Below are positions 1 to 7,440 of a DNA stretch of 43,943 nucleotides, piece by piece (position 1 is the first letter of the stretch; the number at the start of each line of letters is the position of its first letter). The notes below the pieces were generated by a model. That model saw only the letters and a program-made list of their open reading frames with translations, did not search any database and was not told where the DNA came from. The DNA lies in the NCBI GenBank assembly GCA_009694305.1, contig SHVL01000019.1, positions 1 to 43,943 on the forward strand, in the 5' to 3' direction. The position numbers were made by a program, and so were the translations under genes. This DNA comes from Thermoleophilia bacterium (lineage in GTDB: Bacteria; Actinomycetota; Thermoleophilia; Gaiellales; Gaiellaceae).

Positions 1-150
1 GATGGCGTCATGCACCTCGATCTCGATGTGACTCGCTATCACGGCTGCGCTCGCAGGCGGGCAGCCGCGCGAGGTGAGGGTCTCGAAGCGATCCCTCAGG
101 AGTCCTTCTACCTCTTCTGCGTCAAGGGTCTCGAACTGTGCTGCAGTCAC
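1..150 (-). CDS. Small hypothetical protein, N-terminal part (runs off window)
   Basis: The minus strand carries an open frame from a GTG at 150 to the left edge, 50 codons, preceded by a clear Shine-Dalgarno GAGGAG (158-163) seven bases before the start. The visible protein begins MTAAQFETLDAEEVEGLLRD and is acidic with likely helices. It later has a Cys-Pro-Pro turn and a segment ending HIEIEVHDAI. I do not recognise a family with certainty; it has the look of a small conserved cytosolic protein. The function is unknown. The ribosome site and steady codon use make me fairly sure it is a real gene. Confidence 0.6.
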   Translation of the reverse strand, partial: MTAAQFETLDAEEVEGLLRDRFETLTSRGCPPASAAVIASHIEIEVHDAI

Positions 151-316
151 GATCGTTCTCCTCGGGGTGGGTGGGTACCACTCGAACAGAACACCTATCG
201 GCAGGATCTCGATGCACCTGAAGGCGAAGGCCTTCGATCCCCGGTGGCAGACGAGCAGTCGGCTCCCGTCATTCTTGTCCGGGTTCCTCCCGGGACCGAG
301 GTCGTTGGTGCGACGA

Positions 317-1359
317 TTACACGGCCTGGACAGGGGGATCCCGGCGCAGCAGCAGGTAGAGCATTGCGCCCAGAAGCACTCCGACGATGTCTCCGAGTCC
401 GCCGCCACCGAGGACATCGCGCGAAACCCAGCCAGAGATCAGCGCAAACCCGAGGACGAAGCAGCGTGCCGCCCAGCGCGTTCCGGCGGCACAAGTCTCA
501 TTTTGATTCGAGTTCTAAAGGCGTTGAAGCCATTTACCGCCGCCAGTGACGTTCCCAGCATGATCAGCGCAACGGTTGCCGTCCCGCCCCCACCAAGCAG
601 CGATCCAACGCGACCATCGGATTATCCAGCGCAGCACTGGTAGACGTCCATGCCCCGAGTCCGCCGAGCAGCAGCAGCGCCGTGATGCCGAGAAAGACGC
701 CGGCAAACACCTTCCGCGGCGAAATTGTGGCAGGCAGGGTGCGTGAAACGTCGGAGGCTTGGACGGACCGTGAGATCGTGAGGGCCAGACCCAGCATTAT
801 CGCCACGAGTACCTGCGGGACAGGCACGCCGCTGCTGTCTTGCGGAGCCGGTGCGGCGGGCAATCCAGCCGCGCCGATGATCAGGAAGATGACGATCACG
901 AACATCACGCCGGTGACCAGGTAGCCGATCTTCTCCATCAGAGCGACACCGATGCAGACGATCGTTATCTCGAGCCCAGTGACTGCGAAAAGCGCTGCAC
1001 TGAAGGGGACGTCCAGCGCGTTGGCCAGGGCGTTGACTGCAAACAGATCGTGGAGGCAGTTGTAGGCGATCGAGCTGAGAATCAGGAACATCTGGGGGAT
1101 GAAGTTGAGGCGGCCGAACGAGAGCCCACCCAACGGCATTTGCGCCATTCCGGTACGCGGCCGGGACCCGCAGTGCCGCCGGCGGCAACCAGGCCGACGA
1201 TGAACGTTCCCGGTACCAGCATCATGCCACCCCAGAGCGTCCCAGCGAAAAGGTCGAACCGCTTCGTTCATCCTCCGGTAGCCGCTTGCTTTCCGAGCGA
1301 GCAGACGAAAAATTGGTCTCGAGTTCCGAAATGACTTCCTCTTGGTCATCGCCTCCGGA
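317..1359 (-). pseudogene. NCS1-family (purine/cytosine permease-like) transporter, frameshifted and internally deleted
   Basis: Pieces of one membrane transporter lie in three minus-strand frames. An N-terminal piece with LPEDER ends near 1265. It is followed by FDLFAGTLWGGMM and a hydrophobic stretch in a second frame (about 1255-1190). The longest piece (about 1170-605) carries PRTGMAQMPLGGLSFGR and several membrane helices such as LEITIVCIGVALMEKIGYL. The last pieces (about 600-317) switch frame twice and end YLLLRRDPPVQAV before a TAA at 317-319. The GPRTG-like motif followed by a SFGR-type segment is typical of the nucleobase/cation NCS1 family. At least four frame changes and a shortened region between the first helix and the PRTG motif show that it is dead. 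The exact 5' end cannot be fixed. Confidence 0.75.
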
Positions 1360-1614
1360 GAACCGTCTTCGGTGACCGACGACTCGGGCACGGCGTACCC
1401 CATCGAGGCGCTTTACGTTCGTACCCCGTGCCTCCAGTACACCCGTGCAGCCGGCCGGTCGTTGATGGCGACGTGAGGGGAGCGAGAGGCCCCGCATCCC
1501 ACTCCGCGGGGCAGTCAGGCACGCACAGCAGCCGGTCAGTGCCGCAGTGAGCCACCCATCCACGCGTGCGTCCAAGCCGCTCAACGGTGGCAGCATTGAC
1601 TGGCAGTGGGGCCC
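1360..1614. other. Gap without a recognisable gene
   Basis: No frame here looks like protein. The minus-strand frames that cross it are arginine-rich shadows leading into the dead permease. The only structure seen is a short inverted repeat, CCCCGC and GCGGGG, at about 1494-1515, without a T tract. It is probably the decayed upstream region of the permease. Confidence 0.4.
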
Positions 1615-2604
1615 CTAGAGCCAGCGTTTGAGGCGGAAGAAACCGAACATGCCGATGATCGTCGCCAGCATGAATCCGAGCACGATCCAGAATGCGATCG
1701 TCGAGCCCGCTCCGGGGAAGGCGACGTTCATCCCGAAGATGCCGGAGATCAGGGTGAGCGGCAGCACGAGCACGCTGAAGATGGTGAGCACCCGTAGGAC
1801 ATCGTTCTGGCGGTGCGAGATCACCGACTCGTTCGTTGACTCGAGGCCGTCCACAACCTCCTTGTAGTTGTCGAGCTGATCCCAGATTCTCTCGGCCGAA
1901 TCGACGATGTCGTCGAAGTAGAGATCGAGTTCCTCGGACAGGAACTTGTCCACGCGCCGCTCGAGCGCCCGGAGTGTCGACCGGCCCGGCTTGATGACCT
2001 TGCGGTACGAGATGATCTCCTGCTTGACGTTCGAGATGTCGCGTACGACATCCTCGGCATAGCCCTCGAACATGTCGTCCTCGATGGAATCGAGCTTGTG
2101 CCCGATCTTGTCGAGGATCGGGAAGCAGTAGTCGAACAGGTCGTCGAGCACCTCGTAGAGCAGCCGCCCCGTGCCCTTGGCAAACAGTCCCTCACGGAGG
2201 GAAGCGTCGTGCTCGCAGCGGGCAAAGAGCCGCGTCACAGGCAGGAGCTCTCGGTTGGGGATCGTGACGAGGTAGTCGGGTCCGATGAAGACGTCGATCT
2301 CGGCGGCATTCAGCCGTTGGACCGCCTTGTCGTAGACCGGGAAGTGGAGGACGATGAACAGATAGCCGTCATCCTCGTAGTCGTCTACCTTCGGGCGCTG
2401 GCGCTTCGAGACGATGTCCTCGACGTCGAGGGGATGCCAACCGAAGCGCTCCGCAAGCAGGGTGGCCGTCTCGACGTCGGGCCCGACGACGTTGACCCAG
2501 GTGAGGCCGCTAGCGTCGAGCTGACGGGCAGGGGCGGGGCGTGCAACGACCTCCGCTGTGGCGTGGCTGCGCGTTCTGCGTGTGATCCGGGGCAGGCTCG
2601 GCAT
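1615..2604 (-). CDS. corA: CorA-family magnesium/cobalt transporter
   Basis: This 329-residue protein has the layout of the CorA channel family: a soluble alpha/beta N-terminal domain (about 1-180), a long helical stalk with many charged residues (180-265), and two C-terminal membrane helices (about 268-288 and 300-322). The signature Gly-Met-Asn is at 291-293, between the helices, within SGIFGMNVAFPG. The chain ends with the basic tail RLKRWL expected on the cytosolic side. Family members form pentamers that carry Mg2+, sometimes Co2+ or Ni2+, into the cell. The gene lies 99 bases downstream of the GST-like gene on the same strand but has its own perfect -10 TATAAT at 2645-2650, so it is probably transcribed separately. 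Confidence 0.93.
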   Translation of the reverse strand: MPSLPRITRRTRSHATAEVVARPAPARQLDASGLTWVNVVGPDVETATLLAERFGWHPLDVEDIVSKRQRPKVDDYEDDGYLFIVLHFPVYDKAVQRLNAAEIDVFIGPDYLVTIPNRELLPVTRLFARCEHDASLREGLFAKGTGRLLYEVLDDLFDYCFPILDKIGHKLDSIEDDMFEGYAEDVVRDISNVKQEIISYRKVIKPGRSTLRALERRVDKFLSEELDLYFDDIVDSAERIWDQLDNYKEVVDGLESTNESVISHRQNDVLRVLTIFSVLVLPLTLISGIFGMNVAFPGAGSTIAFWIVLGFMLATIIGMFGFFRLKRWL

Positions 2605-2644
2605 CGATACTGAGAGGGTCGTCTATCTCGAGTTCCACTCTGCC

Positions 2645-2650
2645 ATTATA
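2645..2650 (-). promoter_or_regulatory. -10 element for corA
   Basis: The minus strand reads TATAAT here, 40 bases before the corA ATG. This is a perfect -10 match, but no good -35 lies 16-18 bases upstream. Confidence 0.5.
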
Positions 2651-2703
2651 CCCTTTATGCCAGCAAATGGGAGGATTCTCTCGCCGCGACCGGGGAACCC
2701 CGA

Positions 2704-3330
2704 TCAGGTGACGGGATCGGCCTCGGCAAACGAAGGCCGTGCTAGCAGCGTCTCACGCCAGCGCGCGAGATTGTCGTAGCGCTCGAGGTCGAGACCGGTC
2801 TTCGTGGTGCGGAACAGGATCGGCGCGGCAGCGACGTCGGCGATCGTGAATCGGCCGAGCGCGAAACCGGATGGGCCGACCACGCTGTTCAGCAGCTCCA
2901 TCGTGGAGGCGATAGCTGCGGCGACCTGCTCGAGCTCGTCCGGGCGCGGCGGGCCGCCCAGCATGCCCTTGCCGAGGACGAATCCGAGCGCGGGCGATTC
3001 GTACCGGAAGAAGGCGGGGCGAAAGGTCAGGGCAAAGCGGTCGAGGAACTCGTCCACCGCTGCTCTGCCCCGCAGGTCGGCCGGGTAGAGGTCGTCACGT
3101 TGCTCGCGGCCTGCGAGGTAGCGCAGGATTGCATTCGACTCCGCTAGCACGACACCGTCGTCGGCGAGCGCCGGAATGCCTCCGACCGGGTTCACCGCCA
3201 CATACCACTCGGGCCGGGGAAGGTCGAACGGCACCGTCCGCCGCTCGTAGGGCAGGCTGAGCTCGGCAAGCAGGAAACGCACCTTGAGGGCATTGGACGA
3301 CAGCGGGTTGTCGTAGAGCACGAGAGCCAT
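2704..3330 (-). CDS. Glutathione S-transferase-like protein
   Basis: 208 residues with the two-domain GST layout. Residues 1-78 form a thioredoxin-like fold beginning MALVLYDNPLSSNALKV, with the cis-proline loop in VGGIPALADDG and the ESNAILRYL segment that binds the gamma-glutamyl part of glutathione. Residues 90-205 form the all-helical domain. The Ser-Ser pair near position 11 could be the thiol-activating residue, but this is an inference. Actinobacteria mostly use mycothiol rather than glutathione, so the true thiol is open. The ATG at 3330 sits six bases after a minus-strand TAGGGT (3342-3337), which suggests a leaderless mRNA. The gene is divergent from the tRNA-Arg gene. Confidence 0.85.
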   Translation of the reverse strand: MALVLYDNPLSSNALKVRFLLAELSLPYERRTVPFDLPRPEWYVAVNPVGGIPALADDGVVLAESNAILRYLAGREQRDDLYPADLRGRAAVDEFLDRFALTFRPAFFRYESPALGFVLGKGMLGGPPRPDELEQVAAAIASTMELLNSVVGPSGFALGRFTIADVAAAPILFRTTKTGLDLERYDNLARWRETLLARPSFAEADPVT

Positions 3331-3354
3331 CGCTCGACCCTACCCGACCGTCAG

Positions 3355-3360
3355 TACACT
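3355..3360 (+). promoter_or_regulatory. -10 element for tRNA-Arg
   Basis: TACACT lies ten bases before the first tRNA base, the right spacing for a start near 3367. A weak -35, CTCGAC, lies at 3333-3338. Confidence 0.5.
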
Positions 3361-3370
3361 GGCTGCTCGA

Positions 3371-3443
3371 GCGCCCGTAGCTCAGGGGATAGAGCGCGCG
3401 CCTCCGGAGCGCGAGGTCGAAGGTTCGAATCCTTCCGGGCGCA
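3371..3443 (+). tRNA. tRNA-Arg (anticodon CCG)
   Basis: A 73-base cloverleaf. Acceptor strand GCGCCCG (3371-3377) pairs with CGGGCGC (3436-3442), with discriminator A at 3443. The D arm GCTC/GAGC follows. The anticodon stem CGCGC/GCGCG encloses the loop CTCCGGA, giving anticodon CCG (reads CGG arginine codons). The T arm contains GGTTCGAATCC. The 3' CCA is not encoded, so it must be added afterwards; a CCA-adding-enzyme relative is encoded at 29796-31166. Confidence 0.97.
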
Positions 3444-3487
3444 TCACGTTGTCTCGCGGTTCCCGCATGCTCGGGATCAGCAAGACG

Positions 3488-3493
3488 TACTAT
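3488..3493 (+). promoter_or_regulatory. -10 element, probable leaderless promoter
   Basis: TACTAT ends six bases before the ATG at 3500 of the epimerase gene. No ribosome binding site lies between, which points to a leaderless message and decides this start over the in-frame ATG at 3449. Confidence 0.45.
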
Positions 3494-3499
3494 TGCCCG

Positions 3500-4504
3500 A
3501 TGGAGATTCACGCCGACGTCGTCAGGCTGCAACTGGCCGAGACGTTCACGATCGCGCGGGAATCGAATGACTGGGATGACGTCGTGCAGGTCGAGATCCG
3601 GCGCGGCGACCACGTTGGACGGGGCGAAGCAGCCCCGATCGAGCGCTACGAGGAGACGCCTACTTCCGCACTCGCGTTCATCGAAGAGCACGGAGCGCTC
3701 GTTGGCGACGACCCGTTCGACCTCGAGCAGATCGGCGCTCGACTGGCCGAGTTCCCGGGTGAGCACGCAGCCAAGGCGGCGCTCGACGGCGCCCTCCACG
3801 ATCTCCAGGGCAAGATCCTCGGGGTTCCGGTCTGGCGCCTCCTCGGTCTGCCGCGGGTCGGGCCGCCGACGTCGTGGACGATCTGGCTCGGAGACCCGGA
3901 CGACATGGCCCGCCGAACAGAGAAGGTCACGGGCAGGTTCAGGCGATTGAAGTTGAAGCTCGGGGGCGCCGACGGCCTCGATGTCGAGCGCGTCCGTGCT
4001 GTCCGTTCCCGCACCGACCTTCCCCTCCAGGTTGATGTCAACGAGTGGTGGTCGCTTGCCGAGGCGCTCGATGCCATTCCACAGCTTGCCGAGCTCGGTG
4101 TCTCCTACGTCGAGCAGCCGTTGCCGGCGGGAGATCCGGGGGCAGAGGAGCTGAAGGCGCGCTCGCCGCTCCCGATCTACGTGGACGAGGACTGCCACAC
4201 CTTGTCCGATGTCGTGCGATGCGCCGACATCGCAGACGGAATCACCATCAAGCTTGCCAAGTCCGGAGGGATCCGCGAGGGCATCAGAATGGCCCACGCC
4301 GCGCGCGCCCTCGGCCTCGGAGTGATGGTGGGATGCATGGTCGAATCGGGGATCGGGATCGCAGCCGGCTGTGTCATCGCCCCGCTCTGCGACCACGTAG
4401 ACCTCGACGGCAACCTGCTTCTGGCCGAGGATCCTTGCCCCGGCGTGCTGTTCGCCGACGGTTTTCAGGTTCCGTCAGATGGGCCAGGCCTCGGTGTCGG
4501 GTAG
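3500..4504 (+). CDS. dgcA: Enolase-superfamily epimerase/racemase (dipeptide epimerase or N-acetyl-D-Glu racemase DgcA type)
   Basis: A 334-residue mandelate-racemase/muconate-lactonizing-type enzyme. The N-terminal capping domain (1-115) ends in a helix rich in AKAALDGALHDL. The barrel then carries the catalytic set: KLKLGG with lysines 151 and 153, metal ligands Asp179 (VDVNEWW), Glu205 (VEQPLP) and Asp229 (VDEDC), and the opposite base in IKLAKSGG (Lys251 or Lys254). The layout matches L-Ala-D/L-Glu epimerases and the closely related DgcA. DgcA racemises N-acetyl-D-glutamate in a D-glutamate catabolic route. The overlapping DUF1611 gene downstream, the DgcN family, favours DgcA. Substrate choice between dipeptide and N-acetyl-Glu cannot be proven from sequence. 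Confidence 0.82.
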   Translation: MEIHADVVRLQLAETFTIARESNDWDDVVQVEIRRGDHVGRGEAAPIERYEETPTSALAFIEEHGALVGDDPFDLEQIGARLAEFPGEHAAKAALDGALHDLQGKILGVPVWRLLGLPRVGPPTSWTIWLGDPDDMARRTEKVTGRFRRLKLKLGGADGLDVERVRAVRSRTDLPLQVDVNEWWSLAEALDAIPQLAELGVSYVEQPLPAGDPGAEELKARSPLPIYVDEDCHTLSDVVRCADIADGITIKLAKSGGIREGIRMAHAARALGLGVMVGCMVESGIGIAAGCVIAPLCDHVDLDGNLLLAEDPCPGVLFADGFQVPSDGPGLGVG

Positions 4505-5546
4505 CTCCCCGCGACGACTGATGATTCTCGCCGAGGGCTACTCCGGGGATCCACACTGGGCGAAGACGATGAACGGCGTGCTGCGCTACGGGCAGGACGA
4601 GGTCGTTGCGATCCTCGACTCGACGCGTGTGGGAGAGCAGGAGCGGGGGGTGCCGATCGTGGGCGACGTCGCTTCGGTGCTTCCGTTCCGTCCGGAGGCG
4701 GCGCTCGTCGGCGTCGCGACGGTCGGTGGACGGTTTCCGCCCTCCTGGAGAGAGCTTCTGCGGGAGTGCATCCTGCAGGGGATCGGGATCGACAACGGCC
4801 TCCACGAGTTCATCGAGGACGACCCCGAGCTTGCCACTCTCGCGGCCGCATCCGGTGCGACGCTGCGTGACCTGCGGCGGCCGCCCGCCGGTCTCGAGGT
4901 GGCGACAGGTGCCAATCTCGACGTACCCGGCGATATCGTCCTCACGGTCGGCTCCGACTGTGCGATCGGCAAGATGACCGTCTCGCTCGAGCTCGCCCGT
5001 GAGGCCGAGGAGCGTGGGATCTCCGCCCGGTTCGTGCCGACCGGGCAGACCGGTATCGCGATCGCGGGCTGGGGTATTTCCGTGGACGCCGTCGTTGCGG
5101 ACTTCATTGCCGGTGCTGCCGAGCAGCTCGTGATCGAAGGAGGCCGGCGCGGGGGAGATCTGCTTCTCGTCGAGGGCCAGGGCTCGCTTTCACATCCCGG
5201 GTATTCCGGTGTCACACTCGGCCTCATCCACGGTGCCGCTCCGCACGCGTTCGTCCTGTGTCACATGGCAGGCGCAACCGAGATTGATGGCTACCCCGGT
5301 CACCCTCTACTCCCGCTGGCCGAGCTTGTGGAACTGCACGAGCGGGTCTCGCTGCCCTGTCGGCGCGCTTCGGTCGCGTGCATCGCGCTCAACACAAGCA
5401 ACCTCGACGACCACGGCGCTCGGGCGGCAGTCGCAGCTGCCGAGGCCGAGACGGGCCTCGTCGCAGACGACCCGCGCCGGTTCGGCTCCTCCCGGTTACT
5501 CGACGCGCTGATCGAACATCTCGCGTGCCTGCCGGGACGCCGTTAG
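4479..5546 (+). CDS. dgcN: DUF1611 family protein, DgcN-like
   Basis: 355 residues from an ATG that overlaps the upstream gene by 26 bases; GTG 4494 and ATG 4521 are possible later starts. An N-terminal Rossmann-like domain (about 14-125) precedes a P-loop NTPase-like domain with a Walker-A-type segment GSDCAIGKMT (lysine 165), a Walker-B-like stretch LLLVEGQGSL, and the YPGHPLLPL segment. This is the DUF1611 layout. Members named DgcN acetylate D-glutamate, and the product is then racemised by DgcA to N-acetyl-L-glutamate. The overlap with the epimerase gene implies translational coupling and shared function. The assignment rests on family and neighbour, not on a proven substrate. Confidence 0.78.
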   Translation: MGQASVSGSSPRRLMILAEGYSGDPHWAKTMNGVLRYGQDEVVAILDSTRVGEQERGVPIVGDVASVLPFRPEAALVGVATVGGRFPPSWRELLRECILQGIGIDNGLHEFIEDDPELATLAAASGATLRDLRRPPAGLEVATGANLDVPGDIVLTVGSDCAIGKMTVSLELAREAEERGISARFVPTGQTGIAIAGWGISVDAVVADFIAGAAEQLVIEGGRRGGDLLLVEGQGSLSHPGYSGVTLGLIHGAAPHAFVLCHMAGATEIDGYPGHPLLPLAELVELHERVSLPCRRASVACIALNTSNLDDHGARAAVAAAEAETGLVADDPRRFGSSRLLDALIEHLACLPGRR

Positions 5547-5549
5547 AAT
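5544..5549 (+). promoter_or_regulatory. -10 element upstream of the glycosidase-like gene
   Basis: TAGAAT lies at the very end of the DUF1611 gene. A start near 5556 would give a 45-base leader containing the GGAGG ribosome site at 5591-5595. Confidence 0.35.
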
Positions 5550-5601
5550 GCCTCCTGCCCGGCTGGGGTTCAGGCGGGATGTGCGTCACTGGAGGGGTCG
5601 G

Positions 5602-7071
5602 GTGCGGAGAGCGGTGGCAGTGTCATTTGCTTTGGCGGCGCTCACGGGAGTGGCTCTCGCGGTAGCGCGAGCAGCGCCTGCCGCCGACATCGGCGCAAAT
5701 GACGACACCGGAAAATGGGCGGCCGACTCGGGGGCCATGTTCTTCTCCCGGATGGTAGGGCTCGGCCTCCGGCAGTCGGTGATGACCGTCAGGTGGACGC
5801 CGAGCGACCCTCTGTCGATCCCGGATGAGGATGCTCTTGGCCTGGCGATACAGACCGCGGAGCTGGCCGGACTGCGTGTCGTGCTCGCGGTCTACCCCTA
5901 CCCAACCCGGGAGGTAGAGGCAGGCCTTGCCCGCCCTGCCGCCTTTGCTGCCTGGCTCACCGGAGTTGCGAACCGGTACCCGACCGTGAAGCAGTACGCA
6001 GTCATGAACGAGCCGAACCAGCCGGCATTCCTGCGGCCACAGTTTCGGCGCGATGGCTCGAACGCGTCGGCCGCCATCGCGGGTGCCTTCCTCGCCGCCG
6101 GCTACGACGCGCTGAAGGCCGTGGACCCGACGATCCTCGTGGTCGGCATCGGCCTCTCGCCGCGAGGCAACGACCGACCGAACGCACCGAACAACATCTC
6201 GACCTCGCCCGTGCGTTTTCTCGCCGCCCTCGGAACCTGGTACCGCGCGAGCGGCCGTCAGCTCCCCCTCATGGACGGGCTCAGCTTCCATTCCTACCCC
6301 GATCGCCCGACCGACCCACTGACCCGTGGTTCTGCCTGGCCAAACGCCGGCTTCGCAGATCTCGGACGGATCAAGCAGGCAATCTGGGACGCATTCCGGG
6401 ACACACCACAACCGACCACCGTGAACGGTCTCCGGCTCTATCTCGACGAGGTCGGCTGGCAGGTCGCCACGGTTGGACTGCCCGGCTATGCCGGGGAGGA
6501 GAACGTTGCGGTCACCAGCGAGGAGACGCAGGCGGGGATCTATGCGTCGCTCGTCCGGAGCGTTGCGTGCGACCCCCAGGTGGCGGAGTTGAACTTCTTC
6601 GGGTTCTACGACGATGCCGAGCGCGGAGGGTTCCAGGCGGCACTCCACCAGGTAGACGGCACGCCGCGGCTCTCTGCCGCAGCCGTGCAGGCCGCCATCA
6701 CCGAGACGGCCACCGGGTGCGCGGACTCGGTGGCGCCGTGGTTTCCCGCAAGGAGGGTGATTGGTGCGGTCGCCCCGGCCTGGGTCGTCACGGAGCGTCG
6801 GACGATCCGCTTCTCTGCCAAGGCCCTGGAGGGCGCAACCGTCGTTGCTTGCCTGTTCCCCGGGCGTCTCCGGGCCCCTGCGGCCGCGGCAGCGATGGAG
6901 ACACGTACGGCCGCGAGCACTGGCTGCCATGGAGCAACGGCGCTGCCACATCGGCCGGTGGCATTCGCCTTCCGCAGGGTGGGGCGCCTCGCGCCAGCCA
7001 CGATAGCCGTGCGTTTCGTGGCCGAGTCGAGCGACCGTCGATCGAGGACATTCTCGCGCACGCTCGGGTAA
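5602..7071 (+). CDS. Secreted glycoside hydrolase-like protein (cellulase/clan A fold)
   Basis: I choose the GTG at 5602 because GGAGGGG (5591-5597) sits just before it and the protein then opens with a textbook signal peptide, RRAVAVSFALAALTGVALA, cut near AAPA. The in-frame ATG at 5548 has no ribosome site. The 489-residue product has a (beta/alpha)8-like region with VMNEPN (Glu137, probable acid/base) and YLDEVGW (Glu283, probable nucleophile), the arrangement of clan GH-A enzymes. A beta-rich C-terminal tail (about 390-489) with paired cysteines may be an accessory domain. It should act outside the membrane on a polysaccharide; the substrate is unknown. The adjacent SOS gene overlaps its terminator region, and no rho-independent stop is visible. 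Confidence 0.75.
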   Translation: MRRAVAVSFALAALTGVALAVARAAPAADIGANDDTGKWAADSGAMFFSRMVGLGLRQSVMTVRWTPSDPLSIPDEDALGLAIQTAELAGLRVVLAVYPYPTREVEAGLARPAAFAAWLTGVANRYPTVKQYAVMNEPNQPAFLRPQFRRDGSNASAAIAGAFLAAGYDALKAVDPTILVVGIGLSPRGNDRPNAPNNISTSPVRFLAALGTWYRASGRQLPLMDGLSFHSYPDRPTDPLTRGSAWPNAGFADLGRIKQAIWDAFRDTPQPTTVNGLRLYLDEVGWQVATVGLPGYAGEENVAVTSEETQAGIYASLVRSVACDPQVAELNFFGFYDDAERGGFQAALHQVDGTPRLSAAAVQAAITETATGCADSVAPWFPARRVIGAVAPAWVVTERRTIRFSAKALEGATVVACLFPGRLRAPAAAAAMETRTAASTGCHGATALPHRPVAFAFRRVGRLAPATIAVRFVAESSDRRSRTFSRTLG

Positions 7072-7084
7072 TCTGGCACAGCAC

Positions 7085-7113
7085 TTGACACCGAACATAT
7101 GTTCGTGCATACT
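7085..7113 (+). promoter_or_regulatory. SOS promoter (-35 TTGACA, -10 CATACT)
   Basis: A perfect -35 TTGACA (7085-7090) is followed after exactly 17 bases by CATACT (7108-7113). The start would fall near 7120, making the ATG at 7123 almost the first codon of the message. One LexA box lies between the two elements and a second covers the start region. Confidence 0.75.
7092..7105 (+). promoter_or_regulatory. LexA box 1
   Basis: CGAACATATGTTCG is a perfect palindrome and a full match to the Gram-positive LexA operator CGAAC-N4-GTTCG. It sits in the spacer between -35 and -10, so bound LexA would block RNA polymerase. Confidence 0.88.
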
Positions 7114-7115
7114 AT

Positions 7116-7129
7116 CGAACATATGTTCG
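7116..7129 (+). promoter_or_regulatory. LexA box 2, overlapping the start codon
   Basis: A second identical palindrome CGAACATATGTTCG, centred 24 bases (about two helical turns plus) after the first. The ATG at 7123 is the centre of this operator. Identical paired sites suggest cooperative, tight repression. Confidence 0.88.
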
Positions 7130-7362
7130 GTCGTCTTCTTCTCGTTCTCGCCGTTGCCGTCGCTGCCTGGGCGCTCATCGCACGCGATTCGGACGCCGGA
7201 GCCTCGGCAAGGTCATACCGCGTGCAGTCCGGCGACACCCTCTGGTCGATCGCGACCACCGCGTACGGTGGCGACCCGCGAGACGGTGTCTGGAAGCTTC
7301 GTGATCTGAATCACCTATCGGGCACGACCATCGAGGCGGGTCAGATACTCAAGCTCCCCTAG
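7123..7362 (+). CDS. SOS-regulated small LysM membrane protein, YneA-like division inhibitor candidate
   Basis: 79 residues: one N-terminal membrane helix (about 3-20, LLLVLAVAVAAWALIA) followed directly by a LysM domain (about 31-79) with YRVQSGDTLWSIATTAYG and the closing AGQILKLP. In Bacillus the SOS cell-division inhibitor YneA has exactly this design, and actinobacteria have the LexA-controlled equivalents ChiZ/Rv2719c and DivS. The two LexA boxes over its promoter are the main evidence for the role. The start at 7123 is chosen because an upstream in-frame ATG (7099) lies before the -10. LexA itself is not encoded nearby. That it halts division after DNA damage is an inference; the domain layout and SOS control are seen. 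Confidence 0.82.
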   Translation: MFGRLLLVLAVAVAAWALIARDSDAGASARSYRVQSGDTLWSIATTAYGGDPRDGVWKLRDLNHLSGTTIEAGQILKLP

Positions 7363-7426
7363 CGGTGCCGAAGGCCAAATCGCCCGCTCTGGCCGGTCGC
7401 GAATCCGGGTCGGCCTCTGACCCCGG

Positions 7427-7432
7427 TAGACT
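7427..7432 (+). promoter_or_regulatory. -10 element for rnz, probable leaderless promoter
   Basis: TAGACT ends eight bases before the GTG at 7441 and no ribosome site intervenes. Confidence 0.45.
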
Positions 7433-7440
7433 CCCCGACT

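Noticed and set aside
1494-1515. GC-rich inverted repeat CCCCGC/GCGGGG
   Set aside because: Six-base stem with a long loop and no T tract; too weak for a terminator and likely chance at this GC content.
2691-2702. Palindrome CGGGGAACCCCG at the end of the GST-like gene
   Set aside because: Tight loop and no T tract; not a convincing terminator.
5623-7122. Long minus-strand open frame opposite the glycosidase-like gene
   Set aside because: A GC-rich shadow: charged residues without family pattern, while the top strand has a signal peptide, two catalytic Glu motifs and a ribosome site.
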